The notes beneath the pieces are model-generated. The model did not search any database and was not told where the DNA came from. It worked only from the letters and a program-made list of their open reading frames with translations. Both the position numbers and the translations under genes were made by a program. From Nitrospira sp. (GTDB lineage Bacteria > Nitrospirota > Nitrospiria > Nitrospirales > Nitrospiraceae): a DNA stretch of 64,000 nucleotides. Below, piece after piece: positions 42,466 to 51,825 of this stretch. The stretch covers positions 110,088 through 174,087 of the forward strand of contig JACOEM010000010.1 of assembly GCA_024998565.1 (NCBI GenBank). The letters run 5' to 3'. Positions within the stretch are counted from its first letter, which is position 1. Every line of letters starts with the position of its first letter.

Positions 42466-44280
42466 GTGAACGTCAGAACGGTAGCTCTTTTACTGGCGGC
42501 TATGTCCTGTGTCACCGCCGCCTGCCACAGCACACCGCCTGCCCGTCCCGCTCCTGCTGCGCTCCCATCCGCCGTGCCGGTGGCTCCTCGTCCCATGCCC
42601 TCATCCTCAGATTCTCGCGCGTCCTACCACTTTCTCCTCGGATACCAGGCCGAGTTGGATCAGGAGACGGAACTGGCGATCAAGGAATATCAACTTGCCC
42701 TGCAAACGGATCCCGCTTCGAACTATCTCAAAGCCAGGCTGGCCGTGCTCTACTTCACCGCGGGGGATGTGCCGTCGGCGGTGCGCTTTGCGGATGAAGT
42801 GGCCGATGTGCCGGGGCTGGATGCGCAGATGCTGGGGCAAATCGGCGGCATGTATGCGGCCGCAGGCAAGCCCGACAAGGCGCTGAGACTCTTCAATCGT
42901 GCCATTGAGCAGGAACCTCAGCGTAGCGAGCATTTCTTTGCCAAGGGGCTGTTGCAAGCCAATCAGAAACAATATGTTGAAGCCGAAGACACGATTCGCG
43001 CTGGGATCAAGATCAGCCCGGACTCGGCAGTCGGGTACTACTATTTAGGTCGGATCGGGGTCGAAGCCAGAGATTTTGACAAGGCGACGACTCATTTCGA
43101 GCAGGCGGTGGCACTGAATCCAGCCTTCGAACCCGCCTACGTGGCTCTAGGGTCTGTGTATGAAGCCAAACAGGATCGGGACAAGGCGATCGGGATCTAT
43201 CGTCGCTACCTGCAGGGTGTGAATCCAAAAAATCGGGACATCCGGCATCACCTCATTCGGCTGCAAGTCTCCGCGAAGCAGTACGACGATGCGCTCCGAG
43301 AATTGCAGGAGATGTTGGCGGAAGATCCGTCGGACCTCGATGCTCAGCTCCGGATGGGGCTGGTCTATGGGGAGCAGAAGGACTACCCCAAAGCCATTCA
43401 GCAGTTGAAACAAATCCTCACGGTGCGGCCGACCGAACTGAAGGTTCGTGACTACCTGGGGTATTTGTATGAAGAGACCAAGGATTACGCCAATGCGATG
43501 GAGGCCTATCGGTACAATCTGACGCTGGAGCCTTCGTATTTCGAGGGGCATCTGCATTTGGGCGTGCTCCAGTACCGGACCAAGCAGTATGCCGAAGCCA
43601 TTCAGCACCTTCGCGAAGCCAGCCGGTTGAATCCCAAGCAGCCGGAGGCCCATATCGTCCTGGGGTTGTCACATTTTCAAGTCGAACAATATGAGCCTTC
43701 CCTTCAGGCGTTTCAGGAAGGGATTCGCCACAATCCGGAGAATGCGGACCTGCATTTCAACGCGGGAACCGCGTATGACAAGCTGAATCGATTCGACGAG
43801 GTCGTGAAGTCCATGCAGACGACGCTCGCCCTGGATCCGCACCACGCCGATGCCATGAACTACCTAGGGTATAGCTATGCAGAACGCGGCGTGAAGATCG
43901 AAGAAGCGATTGCACTGACCAAGCAGGCCGTCGCACTTCGACCGACCAACGGGTATTACGTCGATAGTCTGGCCTGGGCCTTTTTCAAGAAGGGTCTGCT
44001 GGCTGAAGCGCTGGCGGAGATGAAACGGGCGGTTGCGCTGGTCGGCGACGATCCCGTGATTTATGAACATCTCGGCGAAATCTACTTAAAGCAGCAACAT
44101 CTCTCGGATGGTCGGGAAGCGCTCCTGCATTCGCTGGAACTGGATCCGTCCAACGACAAGCTGATGCAGCGATTCCGTGAACTGGGTTTGGGTGATCCCG
44201 CCAAAGAAGAACGCATTCGCCAGGCGCTCCGGCGCGTTTCAGATCGCAAGGGCGCCACTCCGGCTCCCGCTCAGCAGTAA
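42466..44280 (+). CDS. Large TPR-repeat exported protein, probable lipoprotein
   Basis: The 604-residue protein is nearly all TPR units, from about residue 50 (FLLGYQAELDQETELAIKEYQLAL) to about 585. GTG 42466 is preferred because AGGGG lies five bases upstream and it gives a compact signal (VALLLAAMSCVTAAC); the frame is open from 42409. The C following T-A-A fits a loose lipobox. Such outer-membrane TPR proteins serve as assembly scaffolds for pili or polysaccharide; the nearby pilin and polysaccharide genes make either plausible. Confidence 0.8.
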   Translation: MNVRTVALLLAAMSCVTAACHSTPPARPAPAALPSAVPVAPRPMPSSSDSRASYHFLLGYQAELDQETELAIKEYQLALQTDPASNYLKARLAVLYFTAGDVPSAVRFADEVADVPGLDAQMLGQIGGMYAAAGKPDKALRLFNRAIEQEPQRSEHFFAKGLLQANQKQYVEAEDTIRAGIKISPDSAVGYYYLGRIGVEARDFDKATTHFEQAVALNPAFEPAYVALGSVYEAKQDRDKAIGIYRRYLQGVNPKNRDIRHHLIRLQVSAKQYDDALRELQEMLAEDPSDLDAQLRMGLVYGEQKDYPKAIQQLKQILTVRPTELKVRDYLGYLYEETKDYANAMEAYRYNLTLEPSYFEGHLHLGVLQYRTKQYAEAIQHLREASRLNPKQPEAHIVLGLSHFQVEQYEPSLQAFQEGIRHNPENADLHFNAGTAYDKLNRFDEVVKSMQTTLALDPHHADAMNYLGYSYAERGVKIEEAIALTKQAVALRPTNGYYVDSLAWAFFKKGLLAEALAEMKRAVALVGDDPVIYEHLGEIYLKQQHLSDGREALLHSLELDPSNDKLMQRFRELGLGDPAKEERIRQALRRVSDRKGATPAPAQQ

Positions 44281-44678
44281 TCCCTCTTTTTTTTTCGCTT
44301 CATCGGGCATCCACGAACCGGGCTTCATCGCCTGCGGCCTTTCCACGCCCCGCACAAATCCTTTCCGTCTGGCGGCCCTCTCCCAGTCCTGAATTGCCGG
44401 GACCGGCAGTCTCCTATTTGTTGGGAATGGGAGCCGTGACTGTTCGATTCCGTCAATTTTTGGCACTTTCTCTTCTGAATTCAGGCCTGCGGGGGACTGT
44501 CGGGCGGCACTCGCTGGGAGATCTGAAAGAAAAGATCAATATTGACGTGATCTTATCAATCTTACCGGCACTCGGCGGTTTTGTGGCACAAGGCCTGCTT
44601 ATAGAGCCCATATCTGCAGGGCGTCGGTGGTGGGTGAGCAGGTAAATCGGTTTTCCAGGATGTCTGTGCCCAAGTTCC
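44281..44678. other. Intergenic region upstream of the first pilin
   Basis: A nine-T run at 44290-44298 lies shortly after the TPR stop, but no hairpin precedes it. Open frames here are short and look non-coding. The useful feature is the -24/-12 element at 44584. Confidence 0.45.
44584..44599 (+). promoter_or_regulatory. Sigma-54 (-24/-12) promoter of the first pilin gene
   Basis: TGGCAC at 44584-44589, five bases, then CTGCT at 44595-44599, keeps the invariant GG and GC with the 10-base gap required by RpoN. Only one core base differs from consensus (C for T). The start would be about 70 bases before ATG 44679. Pilin genes are often RpoN/PilR dependent. Confidence 0.65.
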
Positions 44679-45206
44679 ATGCTGACTACATCGAAGCAAC
44701 AAGGGTTCACGCTGATCGAATTGATGGTCGTGGTGGTGATTGTGGGAATTCTCGCTGCGTTTGCCATCCCCAATTTTCTTCGATACCGGGCGCAGGCGAT
44801 GCAGGCTGAGGCACGGTCGAACTTGGCGGGTATCTTCGTGGCCGAGACCTCGTTCTTCAGTGAGCGGAAAGAATATGGGAATTTTACAGATGTGGGCTTT
44901 GCCATCGCCGAAGGCGGGACGAACCGCTACACCTATCGGTCCGGTCTGGGAATTGGATCGGGGATGGGGCCGAACGGGGGCAATCTCTGCGGACCGTCCA
45001 GCAGCTGTGACACGATTCAGACGGCGTCTCCGATGCCAGGGGCAATGACATATACGGGAGCGGTAGGTAGCGCGACGACATCCGCCTCTGGATTTACAGC
45101 CACCGCCGCGGCGGATCTCGATGGAGATGCCACGCATGACGGCTGGTATGTGAACGATGCGAAGCAGGGATTGAACGGGGCGGAGCCCAATGATGTGTCG
45201 AGTTAG
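44679..45206 (+). CDS. Type IV major-type pilin (first copy)
   Basis: The 175-residue prepilin has a short leader ending QQG, then the mature FTLIELMVVVVIVGILAAFAIP with Glu5, and a globular domain. A cysteine pair (NLCGPSSSC) probably closes a loop. The end DLDGDATHDGWYVNDAKQGL recurs in the second copy and may be a metal- or subunit-binding tail. Prepilin peptidase cleaves at G-F. Its promoter candidate is the -24/-12 element at 44584. Confidence 0.9.
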   Translation: MLTTSKQQGFTLIELMVVVVIVGILAAFAIPNFLRYRAQAMQAEARSNLAGIFVAETSFFSERKEYGNFTDVGFAIAEGGTNRYTYRSGLGIGSGMGPNGGNLCGPSSSCDTIQTASPMPGAMTYTGAVGSATTSASGFTATAAADLDGDATHDGWYVNDAKQGLNGAEPNDVSS

Positions 45207-45342
45207 TGAGAGCGCAAAACTTGTCAGAAGATGACGGAAAACGGAATGGAGTTCAGGCGGCGAGGCCAGAGGTTACGGACGGAATGGAGCTAAGTAAACG
45301 AAATATAGAAGAAATGATAAGGAACTACAGGAAGGAGGTGTT

Positions 45343-45358
45343 GGGCATAGAATCTGCT
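45343..45358 (+). promoter_or_regulatory. Possible sigma-54 promoter of the second pilin gene
   Basis: The sequence GGGCATAGAATCTGCT keeps GG and GC ten bases apart and ends in the same CTGCT as the first pilin element. Three core positions differ from consensus, so support is weaker. The start codon lies about 100 bases downstream. Confidence 0.4.
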
Positions 45359-45459
45359 ATTCCCAAGATCTGCTAGGCTTGAAAAAAGCTGTGTCGTACG
45401 AAGAGGCAAGGGAGAAGAACGTGTCGGATGAAGTAGCAACATTAGGAAAGGGAGGAAGT

Positions 45460-45993
45460 ATGTTGAAGCAAATCAAGGGTCAAAAAGGTTTTACGTTGAT
45501 CGAGTTGATGATCGTTGTGGCGATCATCGGTATCTTGGCGGCCATCGCCATTCCGAACTTCTTGCGTTACCAGGCGAAGTCCCGGCAGTCTGAAGCCAAG
45601 ACTAACCTGGGCGCGATTTTCGTGGCGGAGACGGCTTATCTCAGCGAAAATTCACGTTACGGAAGCTTCTCGGAGATCGGCTATGCTCTGGCCGGATCGA
45701 CCAATCGATACACGTATCGGAGCCCGGCTGCCGGTGGTAACGCGGCGTCCGGAGGCAATGCTTTCCCGGCTGCCAACTATGACCAGATTCCGTGCGGTGC
45801 TCCTGCGGGCTGTACGGTTCAGACTGACGCAGCTCCAGCAGTGCCGTCAAACGCCAGCACTACGGCGGGTGCGGTCGGCTTCACCGCGTCGGCGGTTGCC
45901 AGTATCGACAATGACGCGACGATCGATGGTTGGTCAGTCAATGATATCAAGGGTGGTTTGACCCAGGCGGTTCCTGACGACGTGATCAGCTAA
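45460..45993 (+). CDS. Type IV major-type pilin (second copy)
   Basis: The 177-residue prepilin starts at ATG 45460 behind GGAGG; the open frame extends to 45379 but the upstream residues are not leader-like. The leader [10 protein letters not shown] is followed by [23 protein letters not shown] cysteine pair (CGAPAGC) and the tail [20 protein letters not shown] match the layout of the first copy. It resembles PilA pilins of Deltaproteobacteria and Nitrospirota. A strong terminator follows, so it is likely an abundant, separately controlled transcript. Confidence 0.92.
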   Translation: MLKQIKGQKGFTLIELMIVVAIIGILAAIAIPNFLRYQAKSRQSEAKTNLGAIFVAETAYLSENSRYGSFSEIGYALAGSTNRYTYRSPAAGGNAASGGNAFPAANYDQIPCGAPAGCTVQTDAAPAVPSNASTTAGAVGFTASAVASIDNDATIDGWSVNDIKGGLTQAVPDDVIS

Positions 45994-46019
45994 CGATCAG
46001 TCGCAGGGTGTTTCAGAGA

Positions 46020-46050
46020 CGGGGGAGGAACCACGTTCCTCCCCCGTTTT
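46020..46050 (+). terminator. Strong intrinsic terminator after the pilin genes
   Basis: CGGGGGAGGAA (46020-46030), loop CCACG and TTCCTCCCCCG (46036-46046) form a perfect 11-bp stem followed by TTTT. It lies 27 bases after the pilin stop. Confidence 0.9.
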
Positions 46051-46208
46051 CATTCCGGCTGACGCATTGGCATTGTGCTCGATTCGCGCACTGAGTTGTC
46101 TGTTCTGGTCACTGCCTACCACGTCGAGTATTCAATTTCACTTTGCCAAATTAGGCTTGTCTGATAAAGCAGGAGATATCCGCTTCGGCAAGTGACCAAG
46201 ACGTCGCT

Positions 46209-48206
46209 ATGAACATGCTGCCTCCCATTTCGCTGCTGTTGGTCAGCGCACTCGTGATCTTCTCGCCCCTGCAGGAAGGCGGTACGACTCATCCCGCACA
46301 AATGATCATCAGGCTGTTGATCGTAACGTGGCTGGGAATCGTGCTGGCGGCGGGCATTCGCGCTGGGCGACTTGCCATCCCTGTGTTGACGATGCGGTAC
46401 GTGGTACTGGCCTTTGTCGGTCTGGCTTTGCTGGCGACCATCCTTTCACCCTACGCTCATCCGAGCCGCCAGTGGTTCATTGTGATCGTGGGGTACGCGA
46501 CGTTATTCTATTTACTTGTCTCCTTCGTGGACCGGTGGGAGCATATTCGTACGCTGACTCTTGTGATCGTGCTAATGGGCGTGGGCGAAGCAGGCTGGGC
46601 CATCATGCAAGGGTTGGCATGGAATGTTGTGAGACCTGCCGGTACCTTCTTCAACCCCAATTTTCTCGCCGGATATCTCACGGTAACCTGGACGATTCTG
46701 GTGAGCGTCGCGATCTATGGCTATCGACATGTCTCGGCCTTTTCACGACCGTGGATGTCGCCGGTCCTGTGGTGGCTTGGGTTTATCACGGCATTGGGCG
46801 TGCTGTTCTTGGCGGTGTTGTTCACCCAGTCTCGCGGGGGCATGATCGTATGCCTGGTCGGGACGGGCTTTGTGCTGACAGCCCGGTACGGTTGGAAATT
46901 AGCCGGCAGCTGTGTGGCAGCCGTGGTGTTGCTCGGGCTGTTTGTCCCTACGCCGATTCGTGATCGAGTGTTGACGGAGCATCAACAAAATCCTCTTTCC
47001 TATGCCCGTTGGCAGATGTGGCAGGGCGCGGTCGCACAGATGGTCGATCATCCGGTGGGAATCGGGCTGGGGCTCTATCAGTACACGTATCCCCTCTATG
47101 CATTTCCTGTTGACGGTGAAGTCGCCCGGTTTGGAAAGGTGGCCCAGACGCCACACAACGACTACCTTCAGATGGGCGTCGAGATGGGGCCGGCAGCAAT
47201 CCTTGTCTTCGGGATTGGGCTCGTCTTGTTAACCCGCGAACTGAGACAGGTACTTCAATCGCGACTGCGGCGTTGGCAGCGAAGTCTCATTGTGGGCATA
47301 GGCGGTGGCGCACTGGCGCTCCTGACGCACGCCGCGTTGGATTCGAGTTTGCGCGAGTCGGCCCTCGCGATCTTGTTGGTGCTCTGTAGTGCAATGATTG
47401 TGTCGGCTGCTCGACTCACCCGCAGGGGGGCCGATGCGGTCTATGTCATTCCGATTCATTCACGGTGGGCCTGGGGAATCGGTGTGGCATGCCTGGTGCT
47501 GGTGGCCGGTGTGGAGGTGACTCGACTGGGTGTGGCCTGGATGAAGTTCGATACGGCGTCTCGTCGAGCCATAGCCGGAGACACCGATGCGGCTATCGAA
47601 GGATTGAAGGCGGCAGTCTCATTGGATCCAGGCAAGGCGCTGTACCACCATGGCCTGGGGTCGGTCTATGCGAGGACCTTTGAAAGTTCCCGAGATAAGC
47701 AAGCATTCCAACTGGCCTATGCGGAGTTTAAGCGGGCGATTGAACTGAATCCGCTCGATAGCAGACTGCTTGGCCTACTGGGACAATTGTATCTCTCGGC
47801 GGCGAGGGTCTCACCTTCTCCCGCGTCGCTCGACGACCAACAAAAAGTCTGGTTGCGTGCAGCCGTTCAAGTCTACGAACGAGCCATCCAACTCTCGCCA
47901 TTCTCCGCCATGTATCGATATGAGCAGGCCCGACTCTACTGGATGCTCGGGGAGCGGAGCGACGCTGAGCGTCGAGGAAAAGAGGCAGAAAATCTGGAAC
48001 CGAATTTTCTGCCTGCCCGCGCGTTATTGGCCCGTTTGTGGATTGAGGCAGGACAGGTCGATCAGGCAAGGGGGCAGGTCCGGGAAATTCTCGCGCGGCA
48101 GGCTCGCTATAAAGGGCGGAGCATGAATAGTCTTGATCAAGCTTTCATGAATGTCGATGTCGGCCCCCTTCTTGCCGCGGTCGGAGAAACGGCGGTCGCG
48201 GGATGA
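46209..48206 (+). CDS. O-antigen ligase/polymerase-like protein with TPR tail
   Basis: This 665-residue inner-membrane protein has about ten hydrophobic helices up to residue 425 and the Wzy_C/O-antigen ligase core, including the conserved block around QTPHNDYLQMGVEMG (about 316-330), then a TPR region (residues 455-640). The fold ligates or polymerises undecaprenol-linked glycans at the periplasmic face. It is first in a long same-strand surface-polysaccharide cluster, and its stop overlaps the next start by four bases. Ligase versus polymerase cannot be told from sequence. Confidence 0.85.
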   Translation: MNMLPPISLLLVSALVIFSPLQEGGTTHPAQMIIRLLIVTWLGIVLAAGIRAGRLAIPVLTMRYVVLAFVGLALLATILSPYAHPSRQWFIVIVGYATLFYLLVSFVDRWEHIRTLTLVIVLMGVGEAGWAIMQGLAWNVVRPAGTFFNPNFLAGYLTVTWTILVSVAIYGYRHVSAFSRPWMSPVLWWLGFITALGVLFLAVLFTQSRGGMIVCLVGTGFVLTARYGWKLAGSCVAAVVLLGLFVPTPIRDRVLTEHQQNPLSYARWQMWQGAVAQMVDHPVGIGLGLYQYTYPLYAFPVDGEVARFGKVAQTPHNDYLQMGVEMGPAAILVFGIGLVLLTRELRQVLQSRLRRWQRSLIVGIGGGALALLTHAALDSSLRESALAILLVLCSAMIVSAARLTRRGADAVYVIPIHSRWAWGIGVACLVLVAGVEVTRLGVAWMKFDTASRRAIAGDTDAAIEGLKAAVSLDPGKALYHHGLGSVYARTFESSRDKQAFQLAYAEFKRAIELNPLDSRLLGLLGQLYLSAARVSPSPASLDDQQKVWLRAAVQVYERAIQLSPFSAMYRYEQARLYWMLGERSDAERRGKEAENLEPNFLPARALLARLWIEAGQVDQARGQVREILARQARYKGRSMNSLDQAFMNVDVGPLLAAVGETAVAG

Positions 48207-49150
48207 AGCTCGTTCAATCTTTATCAAGCCTGAAGCAGGGACTTGTTCAGGTGGTCTTTGGGCTGATGCTCCTTGCAGGCACCTCGGTGCTGCTCCATCT
48301 CTTGGATGGTCAACGGACTGCGGTTGCGCGAGCCGAGCAGTTGGCTTATCTCCCGAAGGGGGAATATTTGAAATTGGCCGTGCTTGGATATCGGCAGGTC
48401 GTGGCAGACCTGATCTGGCTGCAGGCGGTTCAGCATATCGGTGCGAAGCGTGACACGCAGCGTGGATACAGCTGGACCTATCATGCCGTGGATGTTCTGA
48501 CGGACCTGGACCCCACTTTCGTTCCGCCGTACCAGGCTACCGGCCTTTTTCTCGGAGTGTTAGCCGGTCGTCAGGAAGAAGGCCTGGCAATCCTGAACAA
48601 GGGAAGTCGCCACAATCCATTGATTTGGCAACTGCCGTTCCTGGCCGGCTATATCTCCTATTACGAGCGTTGTGATGCGGCTGCGGCGGGGGAATATTTT
48701 CGAGTGGCGGCGCAGGTTCCCGGCGCCCCTCCCTACCTGCCTCAATTGGCCGCCCGCATGACGGTGGAAAGTGGAGATTCCACGGCGGCGCTCGAATTCC
48801 TGGACCGTTTTTCACGCAGCGTCACGGATGAACGGCTTCGCGAGGCCCTGTTTCGACGAATGAAAGAAATCGTGCAGGAGCAGGATCTTCGTTTCCTCGA
48901 GGAAAGCATCAGACGTTACCGGGTCAAGTATGGACAGGGGCCGGCTAAGCTTGAAGATCTGATGTTGCACGGCATTATTTCACAGCTACCGGAAGATCCG
49001 TTAGGCGGGCAATACGAAATCGACTTTCTGGGTGGGACGGTCAGTGCGTCATCAAAGCGGGAACGGCTTCGTATTCACGAGAAAGTGGCGTGTCAGGTGG
49101 GAGCCGGAGTAAAGACCTGGGCGGGGACGAGTTCAGTCGACACGCAATGA
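48203..49150 (+). CDS. TPR-like membrane-anchored protein of the ABC operon
   Basis: The 315-residue protein has one N-terminal membrane helix (about 13-32) and helical repeats typical of TPR, with blocks LPKGEYLKLAVLGYRQVVADLIWLQ, LTDLDPTFVPPYQATGL and GSRHNPLIWQLPFLAGY. It is coupled to the ligase upstream (ATGA overlap) and followed by an ABC-2 transporter. I know this type only as a conserved partner of such transporters; function is unknown. Confidence 0.7.
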   Translation: MKLVQSLSSLKQGLVQVVFGLMLLAGTSVLLHLLDGQRTAVARAEQLAYLPKGEYLKLAVLGYRQVVADLIWLQAVQHIGAKRDTQRGYSWTYHAVDVLTDLDPTFVPPYQATGLFLGVLAGRQEEGLAILNKGSRHNPLIWQLPFLAGYISYYERCDAAAAGEYFRVAAQVPGAPPYLPQLAARMTVESGDSTAALEFLDRFSRSVTDERLREALFRRMKEIVQEQDLRFLEESIRRYRVKYGQGPAKLEDLMLHGIISQLPEDPLGGQYEIDFLGGTVSASSKRERLRIHEKVACQVGAGVKTWAGTSSVDTQ

Positions 49151-49180
49151 CACGCAGGGCAGTGAGGATGGAGGAGTGTC

Positions 49181-50152
49181 GTGGACGATATCGTCACAGA
49201 AAATCTGACCAAATCGTACGCATCGGGTTGGCCAGGTCGACCGCCGTTCGTCGCGTTGGATGGCCTCTCCCTGCGCGTCGGCCGCGGAGAAATATTCGGA
49301 TTTCTTGGCCCGAACGGGGCTGGAAAAACCACCACCTTGAAGATTTTGTTAGGGCTTGTCCGAGCTACGAGCGGGAAAGCCTTTTTGTTGGGGCAACCGG
49401 CAGGTGATGTGGCAACACGAGGCCGTATCGGCTTCCTGCCGGAGTCGCCCTACTTTTACGACTATCTGACTGCCGAAGAGTTTCTCGGGTTCTACGGGCA
49501 GTTGGCCGGCCTGGATCGCGCGGCTATCAGTCAGCGGGTGACGGATCTGTTGAAACTCGTCGGGCTTGTGGATGCACGCACCAGGCAATTGCGGAAATTC
49601 TCCAAGGGCATGCTGCAACGGATCGGACTGGCCCAGGCGCTGATTCACGACCCTGAACTGATCATCCTTGACGAGCCAATGACCGGCTTGGATCCGATCG
49701 GGAGAAAACAGGTCCGTGATCTGATTTTAAGTCTTCGGGATCAGGGCAAGACGGTCTTTTTCAGCACGCACATTCTGCATGACGTCGAGATGATCTGCGA
49801 TCGTGTCGGGATCGTGCTGAAAGGGCGTCTCGTCGCCAGCGGGCGGGTCGACGAACTGGTACGACAGGACCATACCCACTCCGTCGAGATCGTCTGTCAG
49901 CAGGTCAAGACAGACGGCAATACGCTCATCCACTCGCTCGCCGCGCGGGTGCTTCAACAGGGAAAGCAATGCCTCATTGTATTGCCAAATCCTGATGCGG
50001 TGGACGCAATCGTGGGAGAGATTCGTCGCCAGGGCGGACGGCTGCTCTCCGTGACTCCTCATAAGGCGTCGCTGGAGGATCTGTTTTTTCAAGAGGCCGC
50101 GCAAGAGGCCGCGCGGGCATTGCCGGATATGACCAGTGGGAGGGCGTCCTGA
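49181..50152 (+). CDS. ABC transporter ATP-binding protein (ABC-2 type)
   Basis: The 323-residue ATPase starts at GTG 49181 behind GGAGGAG. It has Walker A GPNGAGKTT near residue 46, signature FSKGMLQRIGLAQAL, Walker B LIILDEPMTGLDP and H-loop FSTHIL, with a C-terminal regulatory extension typical of CcmA/NatA-like exporters. The permease gene starts two bases after its stop. Substrate unknown; context suggests envelope or polysaccharide export. Confidence 0.9.
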   Translation: MDDIVTENLTKSYASGWPGRPPFVALDGLSLRVGRGEIFGFLGPNGAGKTTTLKILLGLVRATSGKAFLLGQPAGDVATRGRIGFLPESPYFYDYLTAEEFLGFYGQLAGLDRAAISQRVTDLLKLVGLVDARTRQLRKFSKGMLQRIGLAQALIHDPELIILDEPMTGLDPIGRKQVRDLILSLRDQGKTVFFSTHILHDVEMICDRVGIVLKGRLVASGRVDELVRQDHTHSVEIVCQQVKTDGNTLIHSLAARVLQQGKQCLIVLPNPDAVDAIVGEIRRQGGRLLSVTPHKASLEDLFFQEAAQEAARALPDMTSGRAS

Positions 50153-50153
50153 T

Positions 50154-50918
50154 ATGGGTGCGATCGGGGTCATTGCCTTGAATGCGTTCCGTGAGAGCCT
50201 ACGGGACAAGATTTTGTACAACCTCGTTCTGTTCGCGGGGTTGCTGATCGGGTTGTCGGTGCTGCTGGCAGACCTTTCCATTACGGAACATCACAAAGTA
50301 ATTACCGACATGGGCCTGGCAGCGATCAACCTGATCGGTGTCATCATCGCCATTTTTGTCGGCATCAGTTTGGTCAATAAGGAAATCGAACGGCGCACGA
50401 TCTACACGATCATGGCCAGGCCGATCAGCCGAACGTTTTTTATTCTAGGGAAGTATCTCGGTCTGGCCCTGACGCTGTTCGTCAATATGGCCATTATGAT
50501 GGCCGTATTTCTCGCCACCCTCTGGCTCTATCACGTCCCCATCGAGCGGTCGCTGTTTCAAGCGGTGGAACTGATTTTTGTGGAGATTCTTGTTGTCACG
50601 GCCATCGCCCTCTTTTTTTCGACATTCACCTCCACAACATTGAGCGCCATCTTTACCCTGGGGCTCTATGTCATTGGGCATCTGACGGCGGACTTGAGGA
50701 GTGTGGTGGCGAATAGTGAGAGCGGAGGAGTGAAGGCCGTCGTGGACCTGTTGTATTACCTCTGTCCGAACCTGGAGATGCTCAATATCAAGGGACAGGC
50801 TGCCGTGGGGATTCTCGTGGCACCGGAATATCTATTGCTCGCGTCGCTATACGGAGTGATGTACGCCGGTGTGCTGCTTACCAGTGCATGCTTGGTGTTC
50901 CAAAAACGGGATTTCTGA
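50154..50918 (+). CDS. ABC-2 type permease
   Basis: This 254-residue permease has about six membrane helices and the ABC-2 pattern with the loop NKEIERRTIYTIMARPISR after the second helix. It follows directly on its ATPase, so the two form one exporter with the TPR protein upstream. It resembles NosY/GldF-like subunits; substrate is unknown. Confidence 0.85.
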   Translation: MGAIGVIALNAFRESLRDKILYNLVLFAGLLIGLSVLLADLSITEHHKVITDMGLAAINLIGVIIAIFVGISLVNKEIERRTIYTIMARPISRTFFILGKYLGLALTLFVNMAIMMAVFLATLWLYHVPIERSLFQAVELIFVEILVVTAIALFFSTFTSTTLSAIFTLGLYVIGHLTADLRSVVANSESGGVKAVVDLLYYLCPNLEMLNIKGQAAVGILVAPEYLLLASLYGVMYAGVLLTSACLVFQKRDF

Positions 50919-51015
50919 GCCGAGAGAATTCTCTTCCTGATGGAAGGTCAATCGTTCAGATCCGGCTGTCAAATTGGATGTAATTGCACGGCCGGTAGGA
51001 ATTGAAGAAAGTCTT

Positions 51016-51825
51016 ATGCAGGCACCATCTGTCCCATTAACGCACGAGACTAAAACGCGCGATGTGTATTGGGAGCACCTCTGGGATCTTGTAGTGATCC
51101 TGACCCAGAAGGAAATTAAAGCTCGGTACAAAAATAGCGCACTGGGATATGTGTGGTCTGTTGCCAACCCTCTGCTGTTTGCAGTCATTTACTACATCGT
51201 GTTTGGGCAGATCATGAAGGTCCCCATCGAAAATTATTCACTGTTTTTGATGGCGGCGCTCTTGCCTTGGCATTGGCTGGCCAATTCCGTCATTGCCGCA
51301 CCCAATGTGTTTCTTGCAAACGCGACTCTGATTAAGAAAGTGCGTTTCCCTCGGAATGTCCTGGTCGTATCCTATGTACTGAATGAGGGTATTCACTTCG
51401 TCTTATCAATCCCGGTCATTGCTGGTTTCCTGCTGGTGAATCACATGACTCCCACGGTGACCTGGCTGACCGGCATTCCAGTTCTGCTCGTGGCACAATT
51501 CCTGATCGTGTATGGCATTGCGATCACATTGGCGTCTCTCAACCTTTTTTTTAGAGATTTGGAGCGACTGACAGCACTTTTTGTGACGGTGTTGTTCTTT
51601 TTGACTCCGATTACCTACTCGAGTGCGATGGTACCAGACTCCTATCGCACGCTCTTGTATGCCAACCCGGTTGCTTCGTTGATAGAGAGTTGGCGTGAAC
51701 TATTTATGCACGGACAACTGAGTTGGCTGGTGGTCGGCGCCTGCTATCTCAGCGCGCTTGGCACAGTTCTAATCGGCAGCCTTGTGTATTGGCGAATGTC
51801 GTCTAAGTTTGCCGAGGTCATATGA
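51016..51825 (+). CDS. Polysaccharide ABC exporter permease, Wzm-like
   Basis: The 269-residue permease has six hydrophobic helices and the Wzm/TagG/KpsM start pattern LTQKEIKARYKNSALGYVWSVANPL. ATG 51016 is preferred over TTG 50974. It exports lipid-linked O-antigen or other glycan across the inner membrane with the ATPase encoded next; their coding regions overlap by four bases. Confidence 0.9.
   Translation: MQAPSVPLTHETKTRDVYWEHLWDLVVILTQKEIKARYKNSALGYVWSVANPLLFAVIYYIVFGQIMKVPIENYSLFLMAALLPWHWLANSVIAAPNVFLANATLIKKVRFPRNVLVVSYVLNEGIHFVLSIPVIAGFLLVNHMTPTVTWLTGIPVLLVAQFLIVYGIAITLASLNLFFRDLERLTALFVTVLFFLTPITYSSAMVPDSYRTLLYANPVASLIESWRELFMHGQLSWLVVGACYLSALGTVLIGSLVYWRMSSKFAEVI

Noticed and set aside
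44290..44298. Nine-T run considered as a terminator
   Set aside because: No stable hairpin precedes it.
44394..44645. Possible small gene upstream of the first pilin
   Set aside because: No ribosome site, no family, and it covers the sigma-54 element.
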